A stretch of 64,000 nucleotides of DNA from SZUA-35 sp963781035 (GTDB lineage: Bacteria; Actinomycetota; Acidimicrobiia; Acidimicrobiales; SZUA-35), in the NCBI GenBank assembly GCA_963781035.1, contig CAWAEN010000009.1, positions 496,001-560,000 on the forward strand, read 5' to 3'. Shown here in pieces: positions 19,211-29,287 of this stretch (its first letter is position 1; each line of letters starts with the position of its first letter). The notes below the pieces were generated by a model. It did not search any database, was not told where the DNA came from, and worked only from the letters and a program-made list of their open reading frames with translations. The position numbers and the translations under genes are program-made.

Positions 19211-20314
19211 ATGCAGATTCGAGTGCTGGAAGCGCATGACGGTTCAGCGGCCACAGTGATCGCATCTCCGGAGGACGCTTCAGTTGACGCCCGCTGGATA
19301 TGGGTGGATGTGGAGGCCTCCGTCGGCGACACCGAAGACCTCGTCGATTTCGCGTCGAGATTCGCGTTCGATGCCCTCGCGGTCCGCGACACGGTAAACG
19401 ACCTCGACTTGCCCAAGATCGATGACTTCGGATCATCGCTGCTGATCGTGCTTCATGGTCTCGCCGAGGGCCGCATCGCGACCTACCAGGTCGACTGTTT
19501 CCTCAAGGAGAACGTGCTGGTGACCGTTCGGCTCCAACGCTCTCCGTCCGTCGAGGCGCTGTGGTCCGAGGTCCAGCGAAGCTCAGAATTGGCGAGCGGC
19601 GGGCCGGACGAGCTCGCCGCCCGCCTCGCCGACGTGATGACTCGACGACTCCTGTCCGTCTTGGACACATTCGACAACCGACTCGAAGAGCTGATTGCCA
19701 GCGCATTGCGGGCGGATCCCGCCTTGGTCGGAGAGGTCACGGCCGTGCGAAGCGATGTCTCTGTGCTTCGCAGGGCCGTGGTCCCCCAACGCGAGGCACT
19801 CGATCTGCTTCGCCGCTCCACTTCGCCCTTGTTGTCCGATGGTTCGAGGCGCCGTTTCTCCGACGTGTTCGATGTGGCTTCACGCGCCACCCAAGGTGTC
19901 GACGCAGCCCGCACCGCCCTGGCGGAGGCACTCGACGCCTACCGAGGCGCCGAAGCGCGAAAGGCGACCGAGGTCAGCAAGGTGCTGACGGTGTACGCAG
20001 CCATCATGCTCCCTCTGTCTCTCATCGCTGGATTCTTCGGAATGAACTTCGACAACCTCCCGTGGACCGGACGGGAAAGTGGCTGGATCCTCGTCTCCGC
20101 CGCAATGGCGGCCCTGGCTCTGGTTTCGCTCGGGATGTTCGTCGCTCTCGGGTGGATTCGACGCCCGTCCGGCAAGGACGCCGGCTCCGCTCTCGGTCAT
20201 GGTCTGGTCGAGGCTGCTCTGGCTCCTGCGCAGATCGTCGGTGCCGTCTTCGAGATGTCGACGATGCCGCTCCGCTCGGTGACGCGCCGCAAGCGCCCGA
20301 ATGAGCCATCGTGA
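19211..20314 (+). CDS. corA: CorA-like magnesium/divalent cation transporter
   Basis: The 367-residue protein has the CorA layout: a cytoplasmic funnel domain with long helices (residues 1-260), then two C-terminal membrane helices. The selectivity motif GMN occurs in FFGMNFDNLP near residue 280, directly after the first helix (VYAAIMLPLSLIAGFF). It should pass Mg2+ or another divalent cation as a pentamer. The C-terminal tail of about 50 residues beyond the second helix is longer than usual. It lies 8 bases after the DUF1704 gene and overlaps the mechanosensitive channel gene. Confidence 0.9.
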   Translation: MQIRVLEAHDGSAATVIASPEDASVDARWIWVDVEASVGDTEDLVDFASRFAFDALAVRDTVNDLDLPKIDDFGSSLLIVLHGLAEGRIATYQVDCFLKENVLVTVRLQRSPSVEALWSEVQRSSELASGGPDELAARLADVMTRRLLSVLDTFDNRLEELIASALRADPALVGEVTAVRSDVSVLRRAVVPQREALDLLRRSTSPLLSDGSRRRFSDVFDVASRATQGVDAARTALAEALDAYRGAEARKATEVSKVLTVYAAIMLPLSLIAGFFGMNFDNLPWTGRESGWILVSAAMAALALVSLGMFVALGWIRRPSGKDAGSALGHGLVEAALAPAQIVGAVFEMSTMPLRSVTRRKRPNEPS

Positions 20315-21300
20315 CGCTCGAGGGTCACCACATGACGAGACTGCTGCGGGTCGAACTGGCTCAGGATTCGACCGAGGTTCTGGTCAGCGGCGCACTCACG
20401 GGTGCCGACTGGATCACGGCGGCGGGAATCCTCGTCGGGAGCCTCGTGCTGGCAACCATCGTCTCTCGACTTCTCCGCCGTGTACTCGCCCACGGGATCG
20501 GCCCCGGCTTCGCATCGATCATGATGGCGCGCCTCACCGGCTACGCCGTCTTCCTCGTCGGCCTCTTCTATGCCCTGTCCTCCCTCGGCGTGCGGGTAGG
20601 GCCACTTCTCGGTGCCTTGGGATTGGGCGGACTCGTCGTCGCTCTCGCCCTTCAGGGCCTCGTCGAGAACTTCGTCGGGTCCATCATCCTGCAAGCTCGG
20701 CGACCGTTCACCATCGGCGACACCGTCGAAATCGACGGTTCGGTGGGAATCGTGGCCGACATCGATTCACGCACGACGCTGCTTCATTCCCTGAGCGGAA
20801 CTCACATCCGGATCCCCAACTCAACCGTTGTCTCGTCGACCACCGTGAACCTCACCCGCGAGGGAGTCCGAAGGAGCACGCTCGACGTTGGCGTCGCATA
20901 CGACACAGACCTGGAGCGGGCCTTCGCCGTACTGGAGGCGAGCTTCAGCCGCGTCTCGCGTGTGGTCGAGACCCCACCTCCGCTCGTCACCGTCGCGGGG
21001 TTCGGAGAATCGAGCATCGGGTTCTCACTGCTCTATTGGCACAACAGCGACGTTCCATCCGAGTTGGCCGCTCGCACCGATCTGACCATCGCAGTCCACC
21101 AGAGCCTGACAGCCGCCGGCATCACGATCGCCTTCCCCCAGGTGGTGGTGTGGAGCGGTGTCGACGGAGGAGCGCCGTACGACGGCCCACCCGGACCGGT
21201 CACGACGAGCCATCCCGGCCAGATCTCGCCTGACCCTCCGGTCAAGCAGCGCATCGGGCCGCAACTCCGGCGAACCGGTCGACGCAAGACGGCCGACTGA
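20311..21300 (+). CDS. mscS: MscS-family mechanosensitive channel
   Basis: The protein (329 residues from GTG 20311, 322 from ATG 20332) has three N-terminal membrane helices and the MscS pore segment LGLGGLVVALALQGLVENFV, followed by the cytoplasmic beta domain (RRPFTIGDTVEIDG, IRIPNSTVVSSTTVNLTR). It opens on membrane tension to release solutes. The GTG overlaps the corA stop as GTGA, so the genes are coupled. The C-terminus adds a proline- and arginine-rich tail of about 40 residues. Confidence 0.88.
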   Translation: MTLEGHHMTRLLRVELAQDSTEVLVSGALTGADWITAAGILVGSLVLATIVSRLLRRVLAHGIGPGFASIMMARLTGYAVFLVGLFYALSSLGVRVGPLLGALGLGGLVVALALQGLVENFVGSIILQARRPFTIGDTVEIDGSVGIVADIDSRTTLLHSLSGTHIRIPNSTVVSSTTVNLTREGVRRSTLDVGVAYDTDLERAFAVLEASFSRVSRVVETPPPLVTVAGFGESSIGFSLLYWHNSDVPSELAARTDLTIAVHQSLTAAGITIAFPQVVVWSGVDGGAPYDGPPGPVTTSHPGQISPDPPVKQRIGPQLRRTGRRKTAD

Positions 21301-21324
21301 GAGGTCTCGGGAACATTCCGACCA

Positions 21325-22035
21325 ATGACCCTGCCCGCGGCTCGCGAGTGGGCCGAGGCTGGGGTGATGGAGACGTCATCGGCCGATTCTGATGTGAGCC
21401 CGTCGTCGGCCGTTTCCGATCGACGGGTATGGGGACCAGCCTTGGTGGCAGGGCTGGCGTTGGTGGGATCGGTCACGATCTTGGTTCTCGAGGCCACCGT
21501 CACCAGCGATGTCGAGGCGGCGACCAGGACATGCGGTTCGGCGTTTGATGCCATCGCCGATCGTTCTGGCTGGGAAGTGTGGTGGGCTCGTGATCTCGAC
21601 GAACCCGACCAAGGGTTGCGCACCACGCTGATTCGCACCGACCTGTGCCCAGCCGCGATCAACCAGCGGATCGTGTTGGCGTCCATCGTCGGCGTACTCG
21701 GACTTGTGTCGGCAATGCTCGCGTGGCTCCGTGCGGCCGGCGGGCGAGTGACCCGTCGCTCAGATGGGCTGTCTGCCGACGAGATCACTCGACTCGGGCG
21801 AGCGACGTCGTGGACGGGAGCGTTTCTCAGCATCGCCGGCATCGCTGCGATCGTGGTCCTCGTTGCCGATGCCGACTCGACGCTCTTTCTCTACGTGGAT
21901 CGCCTCGTCGTGGTCGTCGTCGGCCTCATCGTGTTGATGCCGACCATCGCATTGTTCGTGATCGGACGGTCACTCGTCCTGCTCGGTTCGTATCTCCCCC
22001 GGCGTGAGCGTGTCAGGGATCATGACGATGCGTAG
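21325..22035 (+). CDS. Membrane protein of unknown function, four helices
   Basis: The protein of up to 236 residues has hydrophobic segments near 36-56, 110-130, 160-180 and 192-218, with an external loop between the first two holding two cysteines (TRTCGSAF and DLCPAA). I recognise no family. The true start may be ATG 21367 (METSSADSDV). It sits 24 bases after mscS and its end overlaps the start of the nitroreductase-like lipoprotein by 14 bases, so it belongs to the same plus-strand operon. Confidence 0.6.
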   Translation: MTLPAAREWAEAGVMETSSADSDVSPSSAVSDRRVWGPALVAGLALVGSVTILVLEATVTSDVEAATRTCGSAFDAIADRSGWEVWWARDLDEPDQGLRTTLIRTDLCPAAINQRIVLASIVGVLGLVSAMLAWLRAAGGRVTRRSDGLSADEITRLGRATSWTGAFLSIAGIAAIVVLVADADSTLFLYVDRLVVVVVGLIVLMPTIALFVIGRSLVLLGSYLPRRERVRDHDDA

Positions 22036-22717
22036 CGCGACGCTCCTGTTCGTCGCAGCGACATTGGTCGCGATGGGCTGCGCGTCGACGGCGCCGTCGA
22101 GTGTTCGAGAGCAGCCACTGCGCTACCAGGAAAGCATCACACTCGATGACCCGAAACAGTCCGGGCCGATCTCACTGGAACAGGTACTCACGGACCGACG
22201 CTCGACCCGGGAATTCAGCAACGCAGAACTGGACATGTCGACCATTGGTCAGTTGCTGTGGGCCGGACAGGGCATCACAGACGATGCAGGCCACCGCACC
22301 GCTCCCTCCGCCGGGGCCACGTACCCGATCGAGCTGTATGCCCTGACAGCGACCACGTTCATGCACTATCTGCCGGACGGTCACCGGATCGAACAGCGCC
22401 CCGACACCCGGACCTTGGATCTCCTTGCCGACGCCGCATTCGATCAAGGGTTCGTGAACGACGCCCCGACGGTGCTCGTGATCGCCGGGGTCCGATCGCG
22501 GACCGAGGCCGAATACGGAGCCGTCGCCCGCGACCTCATGAATCGAGAAGCCGGCCACGTGGCCCAGAACATTCTGCTGCAAGCGACCGCTCTGAGCCTT
22601 GCAGCCGTACCCGTTGGCGGGTTCGAGCCGGCCGAGGTCGCACGTCGACTGGCGCTCCAACCAGGTGAAGAGGTGCTCTACCTGATCCCGGTCGGCCACC
22701 CGGCCGACTCCGAGTAG
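22022..22717 (+). CDS. SagB-type nitroreductase-like lipoprotein
   Basis: The 231-residue protein begins with a signal peptide and lipobox (LVAMGCAS). It continues with the SagB/ThcOx oxidoreductase pattern: LEQVLTDRRSTREFS (FMN-binding arginines), GQLLWAGQGITDDAG, RTAPSAGATYPIELY, and a C-terminal ILLQATALSLAAVPVGGF. SagB enzymes oxidise azolines in peptide natural products, but stand-alone homologues occur widely. No SagC/D cyclase or precursor peptide is nearby. An FMN enzyme at the cell surface would need folded export or assembly outside, which is unusual. Confidence 0.8.
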   Translation: MTMRSATLLFVAATLVAMGCASTAPSSVREQPLRYQESITLDDPKQSGPISLEQVLTDRRSTREFSNAELDMSTIGQLLWAGQGITDDAGHRTAPSAGATYPIELYALTATTFMHYLPDGHRIEQRPDTRTLDLLADAAFDQGFVNDAPTVLVIAGVRSRTEAEYGAVARDLMNREAGHVAQNILLQATALSLAAVPVGGFEPAEVARRLALQPGEEVLYLIPVGHPADSE

Positions 22718-22721
22718 TTGG

Positions 22722-23108
22722 CTAGTCGATTTCGGGCATGTCGCGGGTGGCGATCACTGCAATACCGGTGCCGAGCAGATCGTCCAGCACGACGTCGCCC
22801 ATCTTGACCGGAGCCTGTAGCCGTACCCGCCGCAGCTCTGCGCACGCCGCCAGCACCTGATCCTTCGGGATCTCACCATTGGTCTTGACCGGGAGTCGCG
22901 GCCAGATCCCTCCGCTGATCGCCACCGTGGTCGTGACGTTGCGACGGGGGTCGGTGTGTTCCTGTTCGGCGTAACGATCGCCTTTCCGGCAGGATGATCC
23001 CCGGATCTCGATGATGTCACCGTGGATGTCCTCGTCGACTTCGAGCCGGCAGCCGAGCGGGCAGCCGATGCACAGGTAGGCGTAGGTGGTGGTGTCGTGG
23101 TCGGTCAT
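22722..23108 (-). CDS. DUF1667 small metal-binding subunit
   Basis: The 128-residue protein has an N-terminal CIGCPLGC and a later SSCRKGDRYA, the four-cysteine pattern of DUF1667. Members accompany a GlpA-like dehydrogenase and an NAD(P)/FAD oxidoreductase in three-gene clusters, probably as an iron-sulfur or zinc subunit. Its start overlaps the stop of the oxidoreductase gene by 4 bases, completing that cluster here. Confidence 0.85.
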   Translation of the reverse strand: MTDHDTTTYAYLCIGCPLGCRLEVDEDIHGDIIEIRGSSCRKGDRYAEQEHTDPRRNVTTTVAISGGIWPRLPVKTNGEIPKDQVLAACAELRRVRLQAPVKMGDVVLDDLLGTGIAVIATRDMPEID

Positions 23109-24378
23109 CGGGGCACCACCTCCACCTGGAGGGCGTCGCCCTGGAACCCGTCGAGCACACCGGGACGGAGCTTCAGTACGACCATTTCAGCCGGTACCAC
23201 ATACCGGAGGCGGCGCTCGTGGACCACGACACCGTCGGCGTCCCGGAGTCGGAGCATGCTCTTCTCCAGCGGTTTGCGGACCCGTAGGTAGACGGTGTGG
23301 GGCTGGTCGGTGGTCACGGTGTGGGGCACGCAGTAGGCAACGTTGGCCCCCGGTTGGAGCCGCACGTTGTCGTGCGGAGGCCGAACCCCTGAGGCGAATC
23401 GACCGGCGTGGCCCCCGGCCAACTCGGCTTCGGCGCTGACGAAATCGACCAGGTCATGGATGTGCACCACGTTGCCGCACGCGAACACGCCGTCACGAGA
23501 TGTTTCCATCGTGCTCGACACGATCGGTCCGGACGTCGTCGGGTCGAGCCGCAACCGCAGCTCGCGCGACAGTTCATTTTCCGGGATCAGTCCCACCGAT
23601 ACCAGCAACGTGTCGCACGGAACGTCCCAGGCTCTGGAAAGCACCGGCGTGAGGTGATCGTCGACCGGAGCGACGGTGACCCGGTCGATCCGATCCCGCC
23701 CGTGGATCTCGACGACGGTGGTGGACAGGTGCAGGGGGATGTCGAAATCGTGGAGACACTGCACGATGTTGCGGCTCAGGCCATTGGCGTGGGGCATCAG
23801 CTCGAACACCCCGGCCACTTCGACCCCTTCGAGGGTGAGGCGGCGAGCCATGATCAGCCCGATGTCGCCCGATCCGAGGATCACGACCCGCCGGCCGGGC
23901 AGGACACCATTCAGGTTGACCAACCGCTGGGCGGCGCCGGCGGTGAAGATGCCGGCGGGGCGTCCGCCAGGAATCCGGATGGCGGCTCGGGTGCGTTCGC
24001 GGGCACCCATGGCCAGCACAGTCGCTCGGGTGTCGAGAATGGAGACACCGTGCTCGGTGGAGAGCAACTTGAGGTTCTGGTCGTTGTCGATGTCGAGCAG
24101 GTAGGCGTTGGTGAGCACATCGACGCCGTCGTCGAGTGCGTTCTCGAGGACGCGTTGGGCGTATTCGGGCCCCGTCAGTTCCTCGCCGAAATGGTGGAGA
24201 CCGAACCCGGAGTGGATGCATTGGAGCAGAATTCCACCGGCGTCGGCTTCACGGTCGACGACGAGAACGCGTTCCGCCCCCGCGTCGCGGGCTGCCATGG
24301 CGGCTCCCAGACCGGCAGGCCCGCCACCGGCAACAACCACATCGTATTTCGGGTGAAGGACGTGGGGTCGGTCGTCGA

Positions 24379-24382
<4 letters not shown>
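23105..24382 (-). CDS. FAD/NAD(P)-dependent oxidoreductase (GlpB/Nox-like subunit)
   Basis: The 425-residue protein has the FAD-binding GGGPAGLGAAMAARDAG near residue 16 and a second dinucleotide site VVILGSGDIGLIMARRL near residue 170. The sequence VDREADAGGILLQCIHSGFG carries a conserved family cysteine. It resembles the NAD-linked oxidoreductases paired with GlpA-like dehydrogenases and DUF1667. It would move electrons from the dehydrogenase to a carrier. The ATG overlaps the GlpA-like stop, and its own stop overlaps DUF1667. Confidence 0.87.
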
Positions 24383-25860
<1,478 letters not shown>

Positions 25861-25957
25861 GGGAGACAAACAGCTCCAGTCTGCGGTCGGCGGTGCGGGC
25901 ACTCCATCATCGTCGGTGAAGCCGTTGCATCGCAGGGGCCGAAGTCCCGACCACCTG

Positions 25958-27250
25958 CTAGAGCATGCCGCGCAACGCTGATGCCTCTGCGACGCGCTCG
26001 ACTGCGATGACGAACGCCGCCTCCCGCAGCGTGCAGCTTCGAGCCTCGGCCACGTTCGCGACAGCCTGATACGCATCGATGAGTCGGCTCCTCAGCTGTT
26101 CGTTGACCTGGGCTTCGGTCCACCGGAAGTGCTGCATGTTCTGCACCCACTCGAAGTAGCTGACGGTGACGCCGCCGGCGTTGGCGAGAATGTCGGGGAT
26201 CACCAGCACGCCCCGCTCCGCCAGCCGGGCATCGGCCCAGGGCGTCACCGGGTGGTTTGCCCCCTCGAGGATGACGTGCGCTTCGATCTCCTCGTGATTT
26301 CCGGCATGGATCACGCCGCCGATCGCAGCCGGGATCAAGACGTCGACGGGGAGCGCCAGGATGTCGTCCCGAGGAATGACCTCGGCACCGTCGAAATCCT
26401 TGAAGGTGCCGTACTTGGCCCGGTGTGCGGTGACGGCCTCGACATCGAGGCCATCGCCGTTGTAGAGGCACCCCTCCCTCGTCGACACGGCGACGACCTG
26501 GAAACCCTCGCGGGCGGCAAGACGGGCGGCCCAGGAGCCGACATTGCCGAACCCTTGGATCGCGACCGTGGTCCGAGCAGGGGCGAGGTCCAGATCGCGG
26601 ATCGCTTCCGCCAGCACCACGATCGCGCCACGGCCGGTGGCTTCGTTACGGCCAGGCGAACCGCCGAGTGGGATCGGCTTGCCGGTGACGACAGCAGGGG
26701 CGAAACCGTTGATCTGCTCGTACTCGTCGAGGAACCAGGCCATCACCTGGGCGTCGGTGTACATGTCGGGTGCCGGAATGTCGGTGGTCGGTCCGATGAT
26801 CCTGCTGATCCGGCGGACATAGGCGCGGGTCAGGCGTTCCAGTTCGTTCGAGCTGAAGCCGCTGACATCGACCTCGATCCCACCCTTCGCGCCGCCGAAG
26901 GGGACGTCGACCAGGGCGGTCTTCCAGGTCATCAGCGAGGCCAATGCCCGCATCTCGTCGATCTCAGCCGAGGGGTGAAAACGCACACCGCCTTTGAATG
27001 GTCCGCGAGCGTTGTCGTGTTGCACGCGGTACCCCAGATAGATCTCGAGCTCGCCGGTGTCGCGCCGCACCGGCACCTCGACACGCAGCTCGCGTTGCGG
27101 CGTCTTCAGAACCGTCTGGTTGGAGGCCGACACGCCGCTGATCGCGGCGGCACGGGTGAAGAAGTAGTTCACCGCCTCGAACGGGCTCATGCCCCTCGTC
27201 AGTTCCACCGAACGGCCACACGTGGCTGGACCACGTTCAGTTGACTGCAT
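25958..27250 (-). CDS. gdhA: Glutamate dehydrogenase, NAD(P)-dependent
   Basis: The 430-residue protein has the Glu/Leu/Phe/Val dehydrogenase pattern: GPFKGGVRFHP near residue 85, catalytic lysine in PFGGAKGGIEVD near residue 121, nucleotide fold TVAIQGFGNVGSWAA near residue 220, and GANHPVTPWAD. It interconverts glutamate with 2-oxoglutarate and ammonium. Length fits the short hexameric class (about 420-430 residues). It stands alone between the GlpA-like cluster and the ABC transporter. Confidence 0.92.
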   Translation of the reverse strand: MQSTERGPATCGRSVELTRGMSPFEAVNYFFTRAAAISGVSASNQTVLKTPQRELRVEVPVRRDTGELEIYLGYRVQHDNARGPFKGGVRFHPSAEIDEMRALASLMTWKTALVDVPFGGAKGGIEVDVSGFSSNELERLTRAYVRRISRIIGPTTDIPAPDMYTDAQVMAWFLDEYEQINGFAPAVVTGKPIPLGGSPGRNEATGRGAIVVLAEAIRDLDLAPARTTVAIQGFGNVGSWAARLAAREGFQVVAVSTREGCLYNGDGLDVEAVTAHRAKYGTFKDFDGAEVIPRDDILALPVDVLIPAAIGGVIHAGNHEEIEAHVILEGANHPVTPWADARLAERGVLVIPDILANAGGVTVSYFEWVQNMQHFRWTEAQVNEQLRSRLIDAYQAVANVAEARSCTLREAAFVIAVERVAEASALRGML

Positions 27251-27338
27251 GGCCTCATCGTCTGTGCCCCCGGCTCCGGGTGACAGGGACCAAGGTCACG
27301 GGCGCACAGCGCCGCTCGACGCGTCGCTCCGGCATTGG

Positions 27339-28142
27339 TCACCCCAGCGCCGCACGGTCGCTGACGACGCCGCCGAAGCTGCGGAACCGATCGACGAGGT
27401 CTATGACCGTCATCTCCGATCGAACCTCACCGGCGACGTCGAACAGCACCGACCCGCGATGCATCATCACGGTGCGGTCACCGGTGGTCACCGCATGTTC
27501 CATGTTGTGCGTGACCATCAACGCCGTCAGCCCTTCTTCGGCAACCAACTCGTTGGTCAGTCGCAGGACCCGCTCTGCCGCGCCGGGATCAAGTGCAGCG
27601 GTGTGTTCGTCGAGCACGAGGAGGTCGGGCTTGCTGACGGTGGCCATGAGCAGTGCAAGCGCTTGGCGCTGACCGCCGGACAGGCTGCCGACCTCATCGC
27701 CGAGACGGTCTTCGAGCCCGAGCCCCAACCGCGACAGCTGCTCGCGGTGCTTCTCGTTCTCGCCGCGACGGATCCTGCGGAAGCGTCGGCCACTGGATCG
27801 ACGCTCGGCCAGGGCCAGGTTTTCTTCGATCGTCATCGAACCTGCGGTGCCGGCCAAGGGGTCCTGGAACACCCGGCCGATCCGGGCGGCCCGTTGATGC
27901 TCGGGCTGGTCGGTCACCGCATCACCATCGATGCAGACGCGGCCGACATCGGGCAGGTGCCGACCGCAGATCAAGTTCAGCAGTGTCGACTTGCCCGCCC
28001 CGTTCGAACCGACGATGACGATGTGTTCCGAGGTCGCGACCTGGAGGTCAACCGAGTCGAGCGCCCGCACCTCGTTGTGCTGTCCGGCGTTGAACGTCAG
28101 TGAACACTTCTCGACAGAGAGCTTGGGATGGACGATGCTCAT
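27339..28142 (-). CDS. ABC transporter ATP-binding protein (TrpZ-like)
   Basis: The 267-residue protein has all ABC motifs: Walker A GSNGAGKSTLL, signature LSGGQRQAL, Walker B LLVLDEHTAALD and switch MVTHNMEHA. It fits the COG1101 group that works with COG4120 permeases and COG2984 binding proteins, which lie immediately upstream in that order. The system should import a small solute; TrpXYZ-type systems take aromatic or similar compounds, but specificity here is unknown. The start overlaps the permease stop. Confidence 0.9.
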   Translation of the reverse strand: MSIVHPKLSVEKCSLTFNAGQHNEVRALDSVDLQVATSEHIVIVGSNGAGKSTLLNLICGRHLPDVGRVCIDGDAVTDQPEHQRAARIGRVFQDPLAGTAGSMTIEENLALAERRSSGRRFRRIRRGENEKHREQLSRLGLGLEDRLGDEVGSLSGGQRQALALLMATVSKPDLLVLDEHTAALDPGAAERVLRLTNELVAEEGLTALMVTHNMEHAVTTGDRTVMMHRGSVLFDVAGEVRSEMTVIDLVDRFRSFGGVVSDRAALG

Positions 28143-29263
28143 GTGCGCTGCCGCCGCCTCGATCGTTCGTCACGGCTTTCCCGCAGGCGTGGAACGGCGA
28201 GCATCGCCACGACCACCACCGCAGTCGCCAGCTTGATGTCGCTCGCTTCCAAACGAAGTCCATCTGTGCCAGGGAACCGAAGATCGGCGTTGAGCGCCAG
28301 GGCAATCGCCACCCGATAGGCGATCATGCCGAAACCGACAGCGATCAACTTCGCCATGGTCGACCGTGCTCTCGCACCGAAGAGCACCTCGCCGATGATC
28401 ACCGCAGCAAGGCCGGAGACGATGAGTCCAGAGCCGGAGTTGATGTCGGCGAATCCGGCGTGTTGAACGAAGACCGCTCCGCTCAACCCAACGAGCGCGT
28501 TCGACACGGCCACACCGCCAACGAGATAACGCGCGGTGTTGATCGCCTGCGACTGACTCATCTCACGATTCGCTCCGGTGGCGCGCATCCCCAGACCGAC
28601 TTCGGTTGCAAAGAACCAGCGAAGCAGCATGATCATCGCCACCACGAGCAGGACCGTCATCAATGAGGTGGTCACGGCCCGGTGGACCTGAATGCCCGAA
28701 TCGCCGAACCACGCCTCCAACTGATCCTTGATGGGCTCCAACCACGGCGTGAAGATCCGCTCGGAATTCAGCAACGAGATGTTCGCCGACCCCTGAACCC
28801 GCAAATTGACCGTGAAGGCCCCCGTGAGCGTGATGATCGACGCGAGCAGGGAGTTGACCCGAAGGTAGATGTGCAGACAACCCGTCACGACGCCGAGTGC
28901 AGCACCGAGCGCCATGGCTGCCGGCAGCGACAGCCACGGCGACACGTCATTGGAGATCAACGCAGCTGCGATCGCGCCTCCCGCTGGAAACGAAGCGTCG
29001 ACGGTGAGGTCGGGGAAGTCCAGCACCCGGAACGTGATGTAGACCCCGACCGCCGCTGGAAAGAAGATCAACCCGATCGCCAGCGCCTCCAGCCACTGGG
29101 GCCACCCCATCGACGTGAATGCGCCCCACAACGTCGGCACGAAACCGATCGCGATGACCGCAGCGACGACGATCGCCACGACCCCCAGGAACGAGGGTCG
29201 TGGCGAACGGCCGATCGTGTCGTGATCGACACTTGGTCGGGCGAGTGCGTCAGTACTGGTCAT
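28139..29263 (-). CDS. ABC transporter permease (TrpY-like)
   Basis: The 374-residue protein has about nine hydrophobic segments and the family stretch VYITFRVLDFPDLTVDASFP then AGGAIAAALISN, typical of COG4120 permeases related to the branched-chain amino acid and ribose importer permeases. It ends with a basic arginine-rich tail. It sits between the substrate-binding gene (24 bases upstream) and the ATPase gene (4-base overlap). Confidence 0.88.
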   Translation of the reverse strand: MTSTDALARPSVDHDTIGRSPRPSFLGVVAIVVAAVIAIGFVPTLWGAFTSMGWPQWLEALAIGLIFFPAAVGVYITFRVLDFPDLTVDASFPAGGAIAAALISNDVSPWLSLPAAMALGAALGVVTGCLHIYLRVNSLLASIITLTGAFTVNLRVQGSANISLLNSERIFTPWLEPIKDQLEAWFGDSGIQVHRAVTTSLMTVLLVVAMIMLLRWFFATEVGLGMRATGANREMSQSQAINTARYLVGGVAVSNALVGLSGAVFVQHAGFADINSGSGLIVSGLAAVIIGEVLFGARARSTMAKLIAVGFGMIAYRVAIALALNADLRFPGTDGLRLEASDIKLATAVVVVAMLAVPRLRESRDERSRRRQRT

Positions 29264-29287
29264 CGAATGGGCGACTCGATCGGCTGA

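Noticed and set aside
22022..22717. Thiazole/oxazole-modified peptide biosynthesis locus
   Set aside because: Only a SagB-like oxidoreductase is present; there is no cyclase (SagC/D), precursor peptide, protease or exporter nearby.
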